Assembly: GCA_017609245.1 (NCBI GenBank) | Contig: JAFCEI010000006.1 | Location: 1 to 17,842, forward strand | Length of the DNA stretch: 17,842 bases | Direction of reading: 5' to 3' | Source of the DNA: Candidatus Woesearchaeota archaeon | Lineage (GTDB): Archaea > Nanobdellota > Nanobdellia > Woesearchaeales > JAFCFN01 | Made by a program: the position numbers and the translations under genes | The notes under the pieces: model-generated | What the model was told of the DNA's origin: nothing | What the model saw: only the letters and a program-made list of their open reading frames with translations | The model's database searches: none | Shown here: positions 6,163 through 13,232 of the stretch, one piece after another | Layout: each line of letters opens with the position of its first letter | How positions within the stretch are numbered: the stretch's first letter is position 1

Positions 6163-6183
6163 TTAACCACCAAAGGTGGTTAA
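6163..6183 (+). terminator. Perfect 9-bp hairpin between tRNA-Thr and adk
   Basis: TTAACCACC and GGTGGTTAA pair around an AAA loop. It follows the 17-codon ORF and precedes the adk promoter. There is no T-tract directly after it, so it may be an mRNA 3' end, a stability element, or a protein-binding palindrome. Confidence 0.4.
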
Positions 6184-6232
6184 GGATGTCTAGTTAAAAC
6201 GTGATAGCACAAAGTCATATCTGCGTAGTAAA

Positions 6233-6240
6233 TTATTTAA
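6233..6240 (+). promoter_or_regulatory. TATA box of adk
   Basis: TTATTTAA lies 27 bp before the adk ATG at 6264, so the mRNA is probably leaderless. No SD is visible. Confidence 0.55.
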
Positions 6241-6263
6241 ACAACTGAATAATCTTTTCTTGT

Positions 6264-6893
6264 ATGAACTTGATCTTTTTAGGGCCGCCAGGAGCTGGAA
6301 AAGGGACTTATGCATCCAGGCTGGGCATCAGATTAGACATTCCCCATATCTCTACAGGCGATATCTTCAGGGAAGAGATGAAAAAACAGACAGAGCTTGG
6401 AAAACTGGCTGCTTCTTATATCAACAAAGGCAATCTTGTGCCTGATGAGGTCACGATTGACATTGTCAAGAAAAGGCTTTCTGAGCCTGATTGTGAAAAA
6501 GGCTTTATCCTGGATGGTTTTCCAAGGACAATTGCCCAGGCAGACGGATTAGAGCATGCAGAAATAAAGATTGACCATGTTTTCAATTTCCTCGTAGGTG
6601 AAGAGGTTTTGATTAAAAGAATGTCTGGCAGAAGGACATGCAAAAGATGCGGTGCAATATACCATATTGAAACGCTGAAACCTAAAACGCCAGGCATTTG
6701 CGACAAGTGCGGCTCAGAGCTAGTCCAAAGAGAGGACGAAAAGCCAGAGATCATCAAGGACAGGCTCAGGGTTTATGAAGAAAAGACCGCCCCTCTGATC
6801 GATTATTACAGAAAAAGAGGACTGTTGATTGACACAGATGGTGACAGGCCGATCGACGTTGTTGTTGATGAGCTTGTCAGCATAATCCAATAG
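6264..6893 (+). CDS. adk: Adenylate kinase with zinc-binding LID
   Basis: Adenylate kinase converts ATP + AMP to 2 ADP in the cytosol. This 209-aa protein shows the P-loop GPPGAGKGT (7-15), the AMP-site motifs STGDIFR (30-36) and DGFPRT (84-89), and a long LID with a four-Cys zinc site (C126, C129, C146, C149). R119, R123 and R124 flank the LID, and DRLRVYEEKTAPL (166-178) supplies the late Arg residues. Length and LID match the long bacterial-type Adk rather than the trimeric AdkA of many euryarchaea, so the gene was probably acquired anciently from bacteria or is the DPANN form. It is transcribed alone from its own TATA box. Confidence 0.95.
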   Translation: MNLIFLGPPGAGKGTYASRLGIRLDIPHISTGDIFREEMKKQTELGKLAASYINKGNLVPDEVTIDIVKKRLSEPDCEKGFILDGFPRTIAQADGLEHAEIKIDHVFNFLVGEEVLIKRMSGRRTCKRCGAIYHIETLKPKTPGICDKCGSELVQREDEKPEIIKDRLRVYEEKTAPLIDYYRKRGLLIDTDGDRPIDVVVDELVSIIQ

Positions 6894-6902
6894 TTTTTTA
6901 AA
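6894..6902 (+). promoter_or_regulatory. TATA box of tRNA-Arg
   Basis: TTTTTTAAA directly follows the adk TAG and is about 29 bp (box centre) before the tRNA 5' end. The T-run may also act as the adk terminator. Confidence 0.5.
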
Positions 6903-6926
6903 TTCAGAAAAATATTAATTCTTTAC

Positions 6927-7027
6927 GGGTCAGTAGCTCAGCTTGGATAGAGCACTTCCCTCCTATTTCAAAGCAAAGCTTTGTAGAAGTAAGGAAGGGG
7001 TCGGGAGTTCGAATCTTCCCTGGCCCG
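6927..7027 (+). tRNA. tRNA-Arg(CCU) with a 26-nt intron
   Basis: Acceptor GGGTCAG (6927-6933) pairs with CTGGCCC (7020-7026, including one G-U), with G73 at 7027. The D-arm is GCTC/GAGC, the anticodon stem is CTTCC (6955-6959) with GGAAG (6993-6997), and the T-arm is GGGAG-TTCGAAT-CTTCC (one G-U). The spliced loop CTCCTAA gives anticodon CCU (Arg, reads AGG). No CCA is encoded. The gene ends one base before the stop codon of the converging phosphatidyltransferase gene. Confidence 0.92.
6966..6991 (+). other. tRNA intron (26 nt)
   Basis: The insert lies between A37 (6965) and A38 (6992). It folds on itself through CAAAGC (6969-6974) and GCTTTG (6978-6983) with an AAA loop. The central helix of the bulge-helix-bulge is weaker than in the tRNA-Thr intron: CTCC (32-35) opposite GAAG (6986-6989) has one mismatch. 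Confidence 0.8.
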
Positions 7028-7028
7028 C

Positions 7029-7544
7029 TTATGATTCTATTGCTGTTTTAACATAATGTATTCCAGAAACAATGCCTGCTATAGAAGTCAGTGCAACAAA
7101 GAACATTGCCAGTTTCCAGCCAAGCAAGACCAGTGGCAGAGTTATGCATTGCAAAGTAGTTGTCAGTTTTCCTATGAATTTTACAGGAGGCATCAGAGGC
7201 TTATGTTTAGAAAGAAGAATGATGTTTCCAGGCATTGCAATCATCTCTCTTGTCAGCAGAGGGACGAACAGATAAAGATCTACTGAGAATCTTATTGCTA
7301 ATGTAACTATTGTTGATATAAAGAATATCCTGTCTGCAATTGGATCGAATATCTTTCCAAAATAGCTTCCCTGATTAAATTTTCTTGCTATGTATCCATC
7401 GCCTGCATCTGTTAGGGCAATCAAACAAAATACAATAATCGTCGGAGCTAGCGGCGAGTTAAAGATCATGTATATCAAAAAAGGTGTTGCAAGTATCCGC
7501 AGCAAAGACAACAGATTAGCAAAATTATATATTGTTGTTTTCAT
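7029..7544 (-). CDS. CDP-alcohol phosphatidyltransferase (PgsA-like)
   Basis: This integral membrane enzyme transfers a phospholipid headgroup from a CDP-lipid to an alcohol. The family signature is complete: D46, D49, G50, A53, R54, G63, D67 and D71 in the order DxxDGxxARx8GxxxDxxxD. Several hydrophobic helices span the 171 aa. The bacterial PgsA-like length suggests glycerol-phosphate or a related alcohol as acceptor; archaetidylglycerol- or archaetidylinositol-phosphate synthase is possible. I chose the ATG at 7544 because a TATA-like sequence (7575-7566) lies 25-30 bp upstream and because it starts 2 nt after the stop of an upstream 50-codon ORF. An in-frame ATG at 7592 would add 16 polar residues overlapping that ORF. 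Confidence 0.85.
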   Translation of the reverse strand: MKTTIYNFANLLSLLRILATPFLIYMIFNSPLAPTIIVFCLIALTDAGDGYIARKFNQGSYFGKIFDPIADRIFFISTIVTLAIRFSVDLYLFVPLLTREMIAMPGNIILLSKHKPLMPPVKFIGKLTTTLQCITLPLVLLGWKLAMFFVALTSIAGIVSGIHYVKTAIES

Positions 7545-7546
7545 AG

Positions 7547-7699
7547 TTAATGAGCATCTAGATCGTTTATTATATCCTGCAGTTCCTGACATGTTGTAAT
7601 CTGATATTGGTCTGCAGGAGTTCCAGAACCTGCCATTGCATATGCAACTGGCAAAAACAATATAGTTAGAAACATGCTAAAAATAATTTTATTTTTCAT
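7547..7699 (-). CDS. Secreted 50-aa peptide, likely truncated N terminus of a beta-helix/GLUG-type surface protein
   Basis: The frame runs from ATG (7699) to TAA (7549-7547). It has a clear signal peptide (MKNKIIFSMFLTILFLPVAY, then AMA), followed by GSGTPADQYQITTCQELQDI and INDLDAH, then stop. The segment YQITTCQELQDI...LDAH is, from memory, the usual opening of archaeal GLUG/right-handed beta-helix surface proteins, which then continue with a Y(E/V)LANDIDC-like strand. Here the chain ends exactly there and the next sequence is the phosphatidyltransferase start, 2 nt later. A GAGGTG SD (7710-7705) and a TATA box support expression. It is either a 5' remnant of a large surface gene or a real short secreted peptide. 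Confidence 0.6.
   Translation of the reverse strand: MKNKIIFSMFLTILFLPVAYAMAGSGTPADQYQITTCQELQDIINDLDAH
7566..7575 (-). promoter_or_regulatory. Possible internal TATA box of the phosphatidyltransferase gene
   Basis: ATATAATAAA on the minus strand, about 26 bp before the ATG at 7544 and inside the 50-codon ORF. It would give a leaderless transcript for the enzyme alone. Confidence 0.4.
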
Positions 7700-7735
7700 T
7701 TAAACACCTCTTTTTTGTTATGGTTGTAATAGTAA

Positions 7736-7743
7736 TATATAAA
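7736..7743 (-). promoter_or_regulatory. TATA box of the 50-aa peptide / phosphatidyltransferase unit
   Basis: TTTATATA on the minus strand begins just 2 bp after the gatE stop codon. Transcription would start near 7713, giving a short leader that includes the GAGGTG SD. Confidence 0.5.
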
Positions 7744-7744
7744 T

Positions 7745-9154
7745 TTACTTGTATTTCCTCAAAATTTCCATCGCCTGCTTACCATCAATTTTTCCCTTGA
7801 ACTTGCCCATTATTACGCCCATCAAAGCACCGATGTTCAACTCAGGCTTTTCTTCAACCAGCTTCTTGATCTCAGCTTCAATCTCGTCTGTTGATGCTGT
7901 TTTGTATTTTAAGTAATCTACCTTTTTTCCTTCTGCAATTTCCACTAAAATTTCCAAGACAGCTGATCTTGGAATCTCATCATTGTTCAGTTTCTCAAAT
8001 ATTGGCTGAACTTGCTTTTCAAAATCTTCAACCTCAACTCCAAACCTCTTTTTTAGCTCTTTAGGGGTTTCAACCAGTGTTGAGGCAATAACATTCACAG
8101 GGATGTTCTTGTATTTTTTGACATATTTATCCAGATCAATGCCCTGCTTTACAATCTGCTGTGACAGTTCCTTGCTTAATTTGTGCTTTTCTTCTATTTC
8201 TTTGAATTGTTCTGTCAATAACTTAGGCAGTTCAATACCTTTTATAGTAGTTTTTATCGGAGGCAGATCAGTCTCAGGATACATACGTGCTGGTCCAGGC
8301 ATCGGCCTTAGATAAGAAGTTGAATTGTCTTTGTTCGCTTTTCTCACTTCTTTGTCAACTTTTTTATCAGAATTAATTATTTCCAGCTGCCTCTGGATCT
8401 CATTCTCAATAACATCAGGTATGCTTTTAAGGTCTTGCACACCTTTTATCTCAACTCTTGTTCCTTTTTTTATAGAAACATTAACATCCTGCCTGATTGT
8501 TCCCAACCCTCTTTTGACTTTTCCAGTCGACCTCAGCACCATACCAATATATGCAGCAACCTCTTTTGCCTGCTCTGGCGAAATTATCTCAGGCCCGGTC
8601 GTTATTTCGACCAAAGGAATTCCCAGCCTGTCTAACCTAAATGTCACAGAATCTTTTGTTGTTGTTATTCGCCGTGCAGCATCCTCTTCCAGACATACGC
8701 TTGGTATGGAAACTCTGCCAGACTCTGTCTCAACATAACCCTCTCTTGCAATCAAGGCAGTCCGTTGAAACCCAGAAGTGTTTGAGCCGTCAACAACAGT
8801 CTTTCTCATAACCTGAACATAATCTACAGGCTTTGCATTAAGCATCAAAGCGATCTGCAAGGCAATTCTCAATGCTTCTTCATTGATCAATCGCGGGGGT
8901 GCTTGATCTAATTCTACTTCACAAGTTGAATTATCATAAGCTTCATAAGCATAAAATCTCTTTTTCTTTTGTTCATGGGCAGCAGCAATATCTATCTTAC
9001 CTGTCTCACCTGCAACAGCTGACAATTTCCTTTTGATTCTTGTATCAGGCTCATCATCTCTTAACTCACTTGGACAGTTGCAGAACAATTTATTTGTATC
9101 CAGCTGCTGATGTATCTCGATCCCTGATTTTAAGCCTAGTTTTTTATAGTCCAT
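7745..9154 (-). CDS. gatE: Glutamyl-tRNA(Gln) amidotransferase subunit E
   Basis: GatE binds Glu-tRNA(Gln), activates it with ATP and amidates it with ammonia made by GatD; the pair is archaeal-specific. The 469-aa protein shows the GatB/E kinase fold: YKKLGLKSGIEIHQQLDTNK (3-22), a CNC pair (C25, C27), VDGSNTSGFQRT (121-132), LEEDAARR (155-162), RLGIPLVEITTGPEI (176-190), and RQDVNVSIKKGTRVEIKGVQ (221-240). The C-terminal helical tail ending GALMGVIMGKFKGKIDGKQA is present. The start at 9154 gives the conserved N terminus and lies 1 nt after the gatD stop. GatE is usually about 620 aa because of an AspRS-like (GAD) insertion; here RQLEII (255-260) runs almost directly into TSYLRPMPGPARMYPETD, so that insertion is missing. 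Confidence 0.95.
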   Translation of the reverse strand: MDYKKLGLKSGIEIHQQLDTNKLFCNCPSELRDDEPDTRIKRKLSAVAGETGKIDIAAAHEQKKKRFYAYEAYDNSTCEVELDQAPPRLINEEALRIALQIALMLNAKPVDYVQVMRKTVVDGSNTSGFQRTALIAREGYVETESGRVSIPSVCLEEDAARRITTTKDSVTFRLDRLGIPLVEITTGPEIISPEQAKEVAAYIGMVLRSTGKVKRGLGTIRQDVNVSIKKGTRVEIKGVQDLKSIPDVIENEIQRQLEIINSDKKVDKEVRKANKDNSTSYLRPMPGPARMYPETDLPPIKTTIKGIELPKLLTEQFKEIEEKHKLSKELSQQIVKQGIDLDKYVKKYKNIPVNVIASTLVETPKELKKRFGVEVEDFEKQVQPIFEKLNNDEIPRSAVLEILVEIAEGKKVDYLKYKTASTDEIEAEIKKLVEEKPELNIGALMGVIMGKFKGKIDGKQAMEILRKYK

Positions 9155-9155
9155 C

Positions 9156-10607
9156 TTAATATAAAAAAGTTTTATCTGATATTTTTTTATTGAATTCGCC
9201 TGCGATATTTTCAAGCATCATCTCTTTGATCTTGTCTTTGTTTTTTTCATGTCCTAAAACCCAGCCTAATTTAACATAAGCTGTTTCTGGCAGCATATCT
9301 TCAAGATAGATGACGCCTAGATCCAGCAATTCCCTTGCAGGAGAATAAACATAAGGGTCTAACCTGCCATAAAGTGTTTGAGGAGCAAAACAAACTGTGA
9401 TTCCAGCATCAATTGCTTTTTTGATGGCATCTTTCCAATTCTTTTCAGCTTCACCAGTTGCAACATGGCCCAGTCCTGTAGCTTCGATGACGATGCCTTT
9501 GTATTTTTCTTTGATGTGATGTTCTATTATTGAAGGATCTGCGCCAGGATAGAACTTGACCAAAGCAATTTTATCTTCAAACTTTGTATCTACAACTACT
9601 TTTTCATCATTTGTTTTTTTATGTTCAGAAATTATTTCGATACCATCACTAATCTTTGCAATTGGCAAACAATTGATTGGCCTGAATGTGTCTCTTCTTG
9701 AGGTGTGCATTTTTCTGACTTTTGTTCCGCGCAAAGCATAGCAAAAAGAATCGTCAGTTTCTGCATGGCCGACAAGCATGACTTCAGCAATATCGCTCAC
9801 AGCTGCTTTTGCAGAACATGTCAGATTCAAAACCGTGTCTGTTGATCCCCTATCGGTGGATTTCTGTGCATAAGTCAATACGACTGGTTTGTTAAGATTT
9901 TTCAGCATAAAAGACAAGGCAGCTGATGTATAATGCAAGGTATCGGTGCCATGGGTGATGATAACCCCCTGATTTTTCTTATCGTTCAAAAGCTCAGCTG
10001 TTTTTTTGGCTAGTTCTGCCCAGTGCTTTGGCGACATGTTTTCAGAAGCAATTGCAAATGGCCTTTTGATCTTGTTTATCTTCACAATGTCGAGCAGGTC
10101 AGGAGCCAAATACAGTAACTGCTCAGGCTTCATCAACCATTTAACACCGCCTGTCTTATAATCAATTCTTGAGGAAATTGTGCCACCAGTTGCAATAAAT
10201 GATATCCCTGGTAATGACTGATCTTGTTTTTTTGTCAGGCTTGGAAATTCTACTGGTTCTGAGTTTCCTGTTTTCTTGACAGAAGTTATGTTTGATTTTT
10301 CAACCCCTATATTATAGCCAGAATCTAGTTTGATAAAAACAATATTTTCATCAAAGCTTGGCATTAAAATTCCTTTCTCTAAAGAGGTTTTTGTTCTTAT
10401 CTCAACAATATCTCCAGGCACAGCACCAAGGTCTTTAAGCAGAGGTTTTTTCTCATGCTTTTTTACAGCTTGTTCAAGCTCTTTTTTGCTCATATTTCCT
10501 TTTCCCAGATAAGCAATGGTTTTTGTGGTTACCTTGCCGTCTTTTCTTATCGAAGCTTTTAGATAATAGTATTCTTTTCCAGAAATCTTTTTTTTCTCAA
10601 CATACAT
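9156..10607 (-). CDS. gatD: Glutamyl-tRNA(Gln) amidotransferase subunit D with N-terminal extension
   Basis: GatD is the asparaginase-type subunit that releases ammonia from Gln or Asn for GatE. In this 483-aa protein the catalytic TGGTIS motif is at 140-145 and HGTDT at 219-223. QKSTDRGSTD (248-257) matches the loop that supplies further active-site residues, and GHAETDDS and the C-terminal LYGRLDPYVY segment complete the fold. The GatD-specific barrel domain begins near GDIVEIRT (65). Before it lie about 54 extra residues (MYVEKKKISGKEYYYLKASI, then KVTTKTIAYLGKG) resembling the short beta-hairpin motif seen at the start of some transposases and Fic-type proteins. GatD is usually about 435 aa. 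A TATA box 26 bp before the ATG at 10607 supports this start. Confidence 0.93.
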   Translation of the reverse strand: MYVEKKKISGKEYYYLKASIRKDGKVTTKTIAYLGKGNMSKKELEQAVKKHEKKPLLKDLGAVPGDIVEIRTKTSLEKGILMPSFDENIVFIKLDSGYNIGVEKSNITSVKKTGNSEPVEFPSLTKKQDQSLPGISFIATGGTISSRIDYKTGGVKWLMKPEQLLYLAPDLLDIVKINKIKRPFAIASENMSPKHWAELAKKTAELLNDKKNQGVIITHGTDTLHYTSAALSFMLKNLNKPVVLTYAQKSTDRGSTDTVLNLTCSAKAAVSDIAEVMLVGHAETDDSFCYALRGTKVRKMHTSRRDTFRPINCLPIAKISDGIEIISEHKKTNDEKVVVDTKFEDKIALVKFYPGADPSIIEHHIKEKYKGIVIEATGLGHVATGEAEKNWKDAIKKAIDAGITVCFAPQTLYGRLDPYVYSPARELLDLGVIYLEDMLPETAYVKLGWVLGHEKNKDKIKEMMLENIAGEFNKKISDKTFLY

Positions 10608-10629
10608 AGCAGAATGTTAGGGACTACAT

Positions 10630-10637
10630 ATATTTAA
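10630..10637 (-). promoter_or_regulatory. TATA box of gatD-gatE
   Basis: TTAAATAT on the minus strand, about 26 bp before the gatD ATG. The leaderless geometry argues that the N-terminal extension of GatD is really translated. Confidence 0.55.
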
Positions 10638-10647
10638 GGCTTTTGTT

Positions 10648-10727
10648 TTAGGTGTTACTTGATAAAGAATAATTTAATTAGGTATTACCTGATATGTAAA
10701 ATACAAATAATTAGGTGTTACAAGAAG
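10648..10727. repeat. Three direct repeats TTAGGTRTTAC between gatD and the secreted operon
   Basis: TTAGGTGTTAC(TTGATA), TTAGGTATTAC(CTGATA) and TTAGGTGTTAC(AAGAAG) start at 10648, 10678 and 10711. Spacings are 30 and 33 bp, about three helical turns, so the sites face the same side of DNA. The core GGTATTACC is close to a palindrome. The array begins 11 bp upstream of the gatD TATA box and ends 33 bp before the TATA box of the secreted operon. It is a good candidate for a regulator-binding array; no regulator gene is in view. Confidence 0.55.
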
Positions 10728-10759
10728 CTTGAAACATAATAAAGCAAAACCTGGAAAAG

Positions 10760-10769
10760 TTTATAAAAA
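10760..10769 (+). promoter_or_regulatory. TATA box of the secreted-protein operon
   Basis: TTTATAAAAA lies about 38 bp before the GTG start at 10803. Transcription would begin near 10790, leaving a short leader with the GGGGGA SD. Confidence 0.6.
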
Positions 10770-10802
10770 TCAGGCGATTATTGCATATGATTGGGGGATT
10801 TT

Positions 10803-13232
10803 GTGAATAATCGTTTGTTTTTATTTGGTATATTGACGCTAATATTAATCGTGCCCGGAGTTCTGGCTAGTTTTAAGACATATGTTTTGCCAGGGAATGC
10901 AATTGTTGAAGATTTAAAGAATCCCTTGCCATATAAAGTATATGAGATTGAACCAGAGCCAGTTTATGAATACGGGCCTTCTGGGAAAATTAGTTTAAAA
11001 AGTATAAAGGCAGATCCTGGAAAAACAATAGGGTATGTAGAGAGTACCCAGCGACAGGCATCAGAGTTAAATGAAGATGATCCAAAGACATCATATCTTA
11101 AAGAAGAATTTCCTTATAAACCTCTTAAAAAAGAAGAAACTGATTTGAACTCTGGCAGTGCTTCTGGTCCTATCTCTGCTTTAGGTTACAGCGCCCAAAG
11201 CACGCCAGACCCTATCAAAACGCACATAACGAATGATGTCTTAGATCTGTATTTTTATGAAAAAGAATCAGGATCACTTGTAAGTAGCCCATGGAAATAT
11301 CTTTATGATGGAACTAATTGGGGCGATAGTTCTTACTATGAGCATTTTGGTGTTTATACCTCCCAAGGAGGTCTGATAGAATCAGAAAATTTGGACCTAG
11401 TGACTGCCTTTTCAAACAGTGAATCTAATTCAGATGAAGCAGTATTGAGCTATAATAGTGGCGGTGCCAGCATCAGCATAAAAAGAGAAGTAGTAGTGCC
11501 AAAAGGCAGCGCTACTTATTTTACGCTGAGATATACTTTAACTGCAAATTCTGACATAGATGATCTAAGATTTTATCAGATAACTGATTTTGATGTTCCT
11601 GACACAGGTGCGTCCCACCAGTGTGATGATGATGCAAGCTATGACAGTTTAAATGATCATGTTATTGTAGAAGACAGTAATTATTTTAAGAATGGATTTA
11701 GTGCAAATCTCCACTCATCAAGGCATGGAATAGGCTATTATAGTGATGAATTGCATGATGATTGGGATAACTGCAACCTAAACAATAATGATGACTGCTC
11801 TGGAGGCGCGTGCATGCAAGAGTCATGCACAGACCCTGCAGTTGGCCTACAGTATGATCTTGGAGATATTGATTCTGGGCGACAAAAGATAATCACATTT
11901 ACCTACTGGTTTGGACAGCCGCTGGGATTCTTGACAAATGAGATAACAATATATCCTGCTGCAAGTTTTAATCAAAATACAAAACAGCTTGTGCTGAGAG
12001 CATATGCTTATGATAATGTAAATGGAGAAAAAATAATGTCAGGCACAGGCAGTTATAAAGTGTATGATGCGGCAGGGTCTGAAAAAAAGAACGGCAGCAT
12101 GTCTTATTCAGGAATATGGAGCGGATCTGCTGACCTTGCTGGGTTGAACAACGGCAACTATTATGCAGTTGTTGATATAAATGGCTATGAAGCAAAGGCA
12201 TATTTTGCAATTGTTTCTGGAACAAGCGACATAGGAGGTTTTGTTTTTGATGATGGTAACCCAGTAAACAATGCGAGCGTCTACCTGTACAGGACAGGTA
12301 ATTATTTTCAAGGCAGGGGTTATGATAACATAACTTACACAAATTCAAGCGGATATTTTTCCCTTAACAATATCAAAACTGGTTCGTTTATAATTGAAGC
12401 TAAAAAGGGCCTGAAAACAGGCAAAACACTTTCTTTTGTTTCCGACGGAAAGGACAGCATATACAGCAAGAATATCTCAATAACTTCTGCAGATACATCT
12501 GCGAAATTGAATTTTTACATGATTGATTTAAAAGATGCGCTAATCAATCATATGGAAAATGAAACAAAACTGATTGCAGATATATCGCAGAGCGTGGGAA
12601 GTGATCTTGGACAGAGCAGCGACGGAGCAGAGATTAATGAGGCCATCACCAATGTATTAAATGGTGGATCTGCATTATCTGCTATCGAAAATGTGGTTGT
12701 TGATTCCCTTGAAAAATCAAAGTTTGCTGCAGCACTTGAAAAAAGTGTTGAAAATCTCGTAAAATTCAATCCAAATGACCTTGCCACTGAAAATGAGAAA
12801 GAGGCCACACTTCTCTGGATAACTGAAGGATTCCCGAACCGCACTTTAAGTGAGTTCAAGGTAAAAGCCCCTTATCCTGCTGCTTTTAGTTCAATCATGA
12901 CTCAAAATGATGAGTTTATGTCAAACCCTGTCATGTTGGACAGTAATTTTGATGTTGATCTTGCAAGACAGATCATTGCAGGACAAAAAGAGCAGCTAAA
13001 TATCAAAGACAAGGAAGTTTTTGTATTGGCAGATTCAGATGTTATTGGCCTTGCGCTTAAAAAACTGCATGAAAAATACAAAAAAGATGTGTGGGCAATA
13101 TCAATTCTGGGCGATGTATTAACCACTGAAAGCGTATTTGATTCTTCACACTACCTTGCGATAGGAGATTTTAAGAGAGGGATCGTCAGCGCAATAGGGA
13201 CAGGGGTAATGGCAGTTGCGAAAATTGCATGA
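10803..13232 (+). CDS. Large secreted multidomain protein, part before an in-frame TGA
   Basis: The first 809 codons of a surface protein. The GTG at 10803 is preferred over a TTG at 10791 because GGGGGA (10793-10798) precedes it by 4 nt and it gives a clean signal peptide (NNRLFLFGILTLILIVPGVL-A, residues 2-22). A long beta-sandwich-like region (about 130-350) holds clustered Cys near DDCSGGACMQESC. A Big/MG2-like beta domain and a carboxypeptidase-regulatory-like domain (about 475-545, GGFVFDDG...NNASVYLYRTG) follow, then a helical region with little sequence character (about 570-800). The frame stops at TGA 13230-13232 in a hydrophobic stretch GTGVMAVAKIA. Coding signal continues in the same frame for another 245 codons, so this is one gene interrupted once. 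No catalytic motif is visible; an adhesive or structural envelope role is likely. Confidence 0.8.
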   Translation: MNNRLFLFGILTLILIVPGVLASFKTYVLPGNAIVEDLKNPLPYKVYEIEPEPVYEYGPSGKISLKSIKADPGKTIGYVESTQRQASELNEDDPKTSYLKEEFPYKPLKKEETDLNSGSASGPISALGYSAQSTPDPIKTHITNDVLDLYFYEKESGSLVSSPWKYLYDGTNWGDSSYYEHFGVYTSQGGLIESENLDLVTAFSNSESNSDEAVLSYNSGGASISIKREVVVPKGSATYFTLRYTLTANSDIDDLRFYQITDFDVPDTGASHQCDDDASYDSLNDHVIVEDSNYFKNGFSANLHSSRHGIGYYSDELHDDWDNCNLNNNDDCSGGACMQESCTDPAVGLQYDLGDIDSGRQKIITFTYWFGQPLGFLTNEITIYPAASFNQNTKQLVLRAYAYDNVNGEKIMSGTGSYKVYDAAGSEKKNGSMSYSGIWSGSADLAGLNNGNYYAVVDINGYEAKAYFAIVSGTSDIGGFVFDDGNPVNNASVYLYRTGNYFQGRGYDNITYTNSSGYFSLNNIKTGSFIIEAKKGLKTGKTLSFVSDGKDSIYSKNISITSADTSAKLNFYMIDLKDALINHMENETKLIADISQSVGSDLGQSSDGAEINEAITNVLNGGSALSAIENVVVDSLEKSKFAAALEKSVENLVKFNPNDLATENEKEATLLWITEGFPNRTLSEFKVKAPYPAAFSSIMTQNDEFMSNPVMLDSNFDVDLARQIIAGQKEQLNIKDKEVFVLADSDVIGLALKKLHEKYKKDVWAISILGDVLTTESVFDSSHYLAIGDFKRGIVSAIGTGVMAVAKIA
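13230..13232 (+). other. In-frame TGA interrupting the secreted-protein gene
   Basis: The context is GCA-TGA-ATC. The downstream frame stays open without any other stop to TAG at 13968-13970. TGA ends the toxin gene, the zinc-ribbon gene, the small membrane gene and the 86-aa gene, so it is an ordinary stop here. One transition from TGG (Trp) or CGA (Arg) would explain it. A sequencing error, a recent nonsense mutation in part of the population, or readthrough are all possible. Confidence 0.85.

Noticed and set aside
6190..6235. Possible box C/D sRNA between the hairpin and adk (GTGATAG near an ATCTGCG)
   Set aside because: Neither box matches RUGAUGA or CUGA, and no C'/D' pair is visible.
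7545..7592. Upstream ATG adding 16 residues to the phosphatidyltransferase
   Set aside because: The added polar residues are not family-like and overlap the 50-codon ORF in another frame; the ATG at 7544 fits both the TATA spacing and the 2-nt coupling.
8100..8740. Long plus-strand open frames opposite gatE
   Set aside because: They are antisense to a well-conserved gene, have Ser/Leu-rich shadow composition and no promoter or SD.
9155..9214. Upstream ATG adding 20 residues to GatE
   Set aside because: It would overlap the end of gatD by about 59 nt, and the conserved GatE N terminus begins at 9154.
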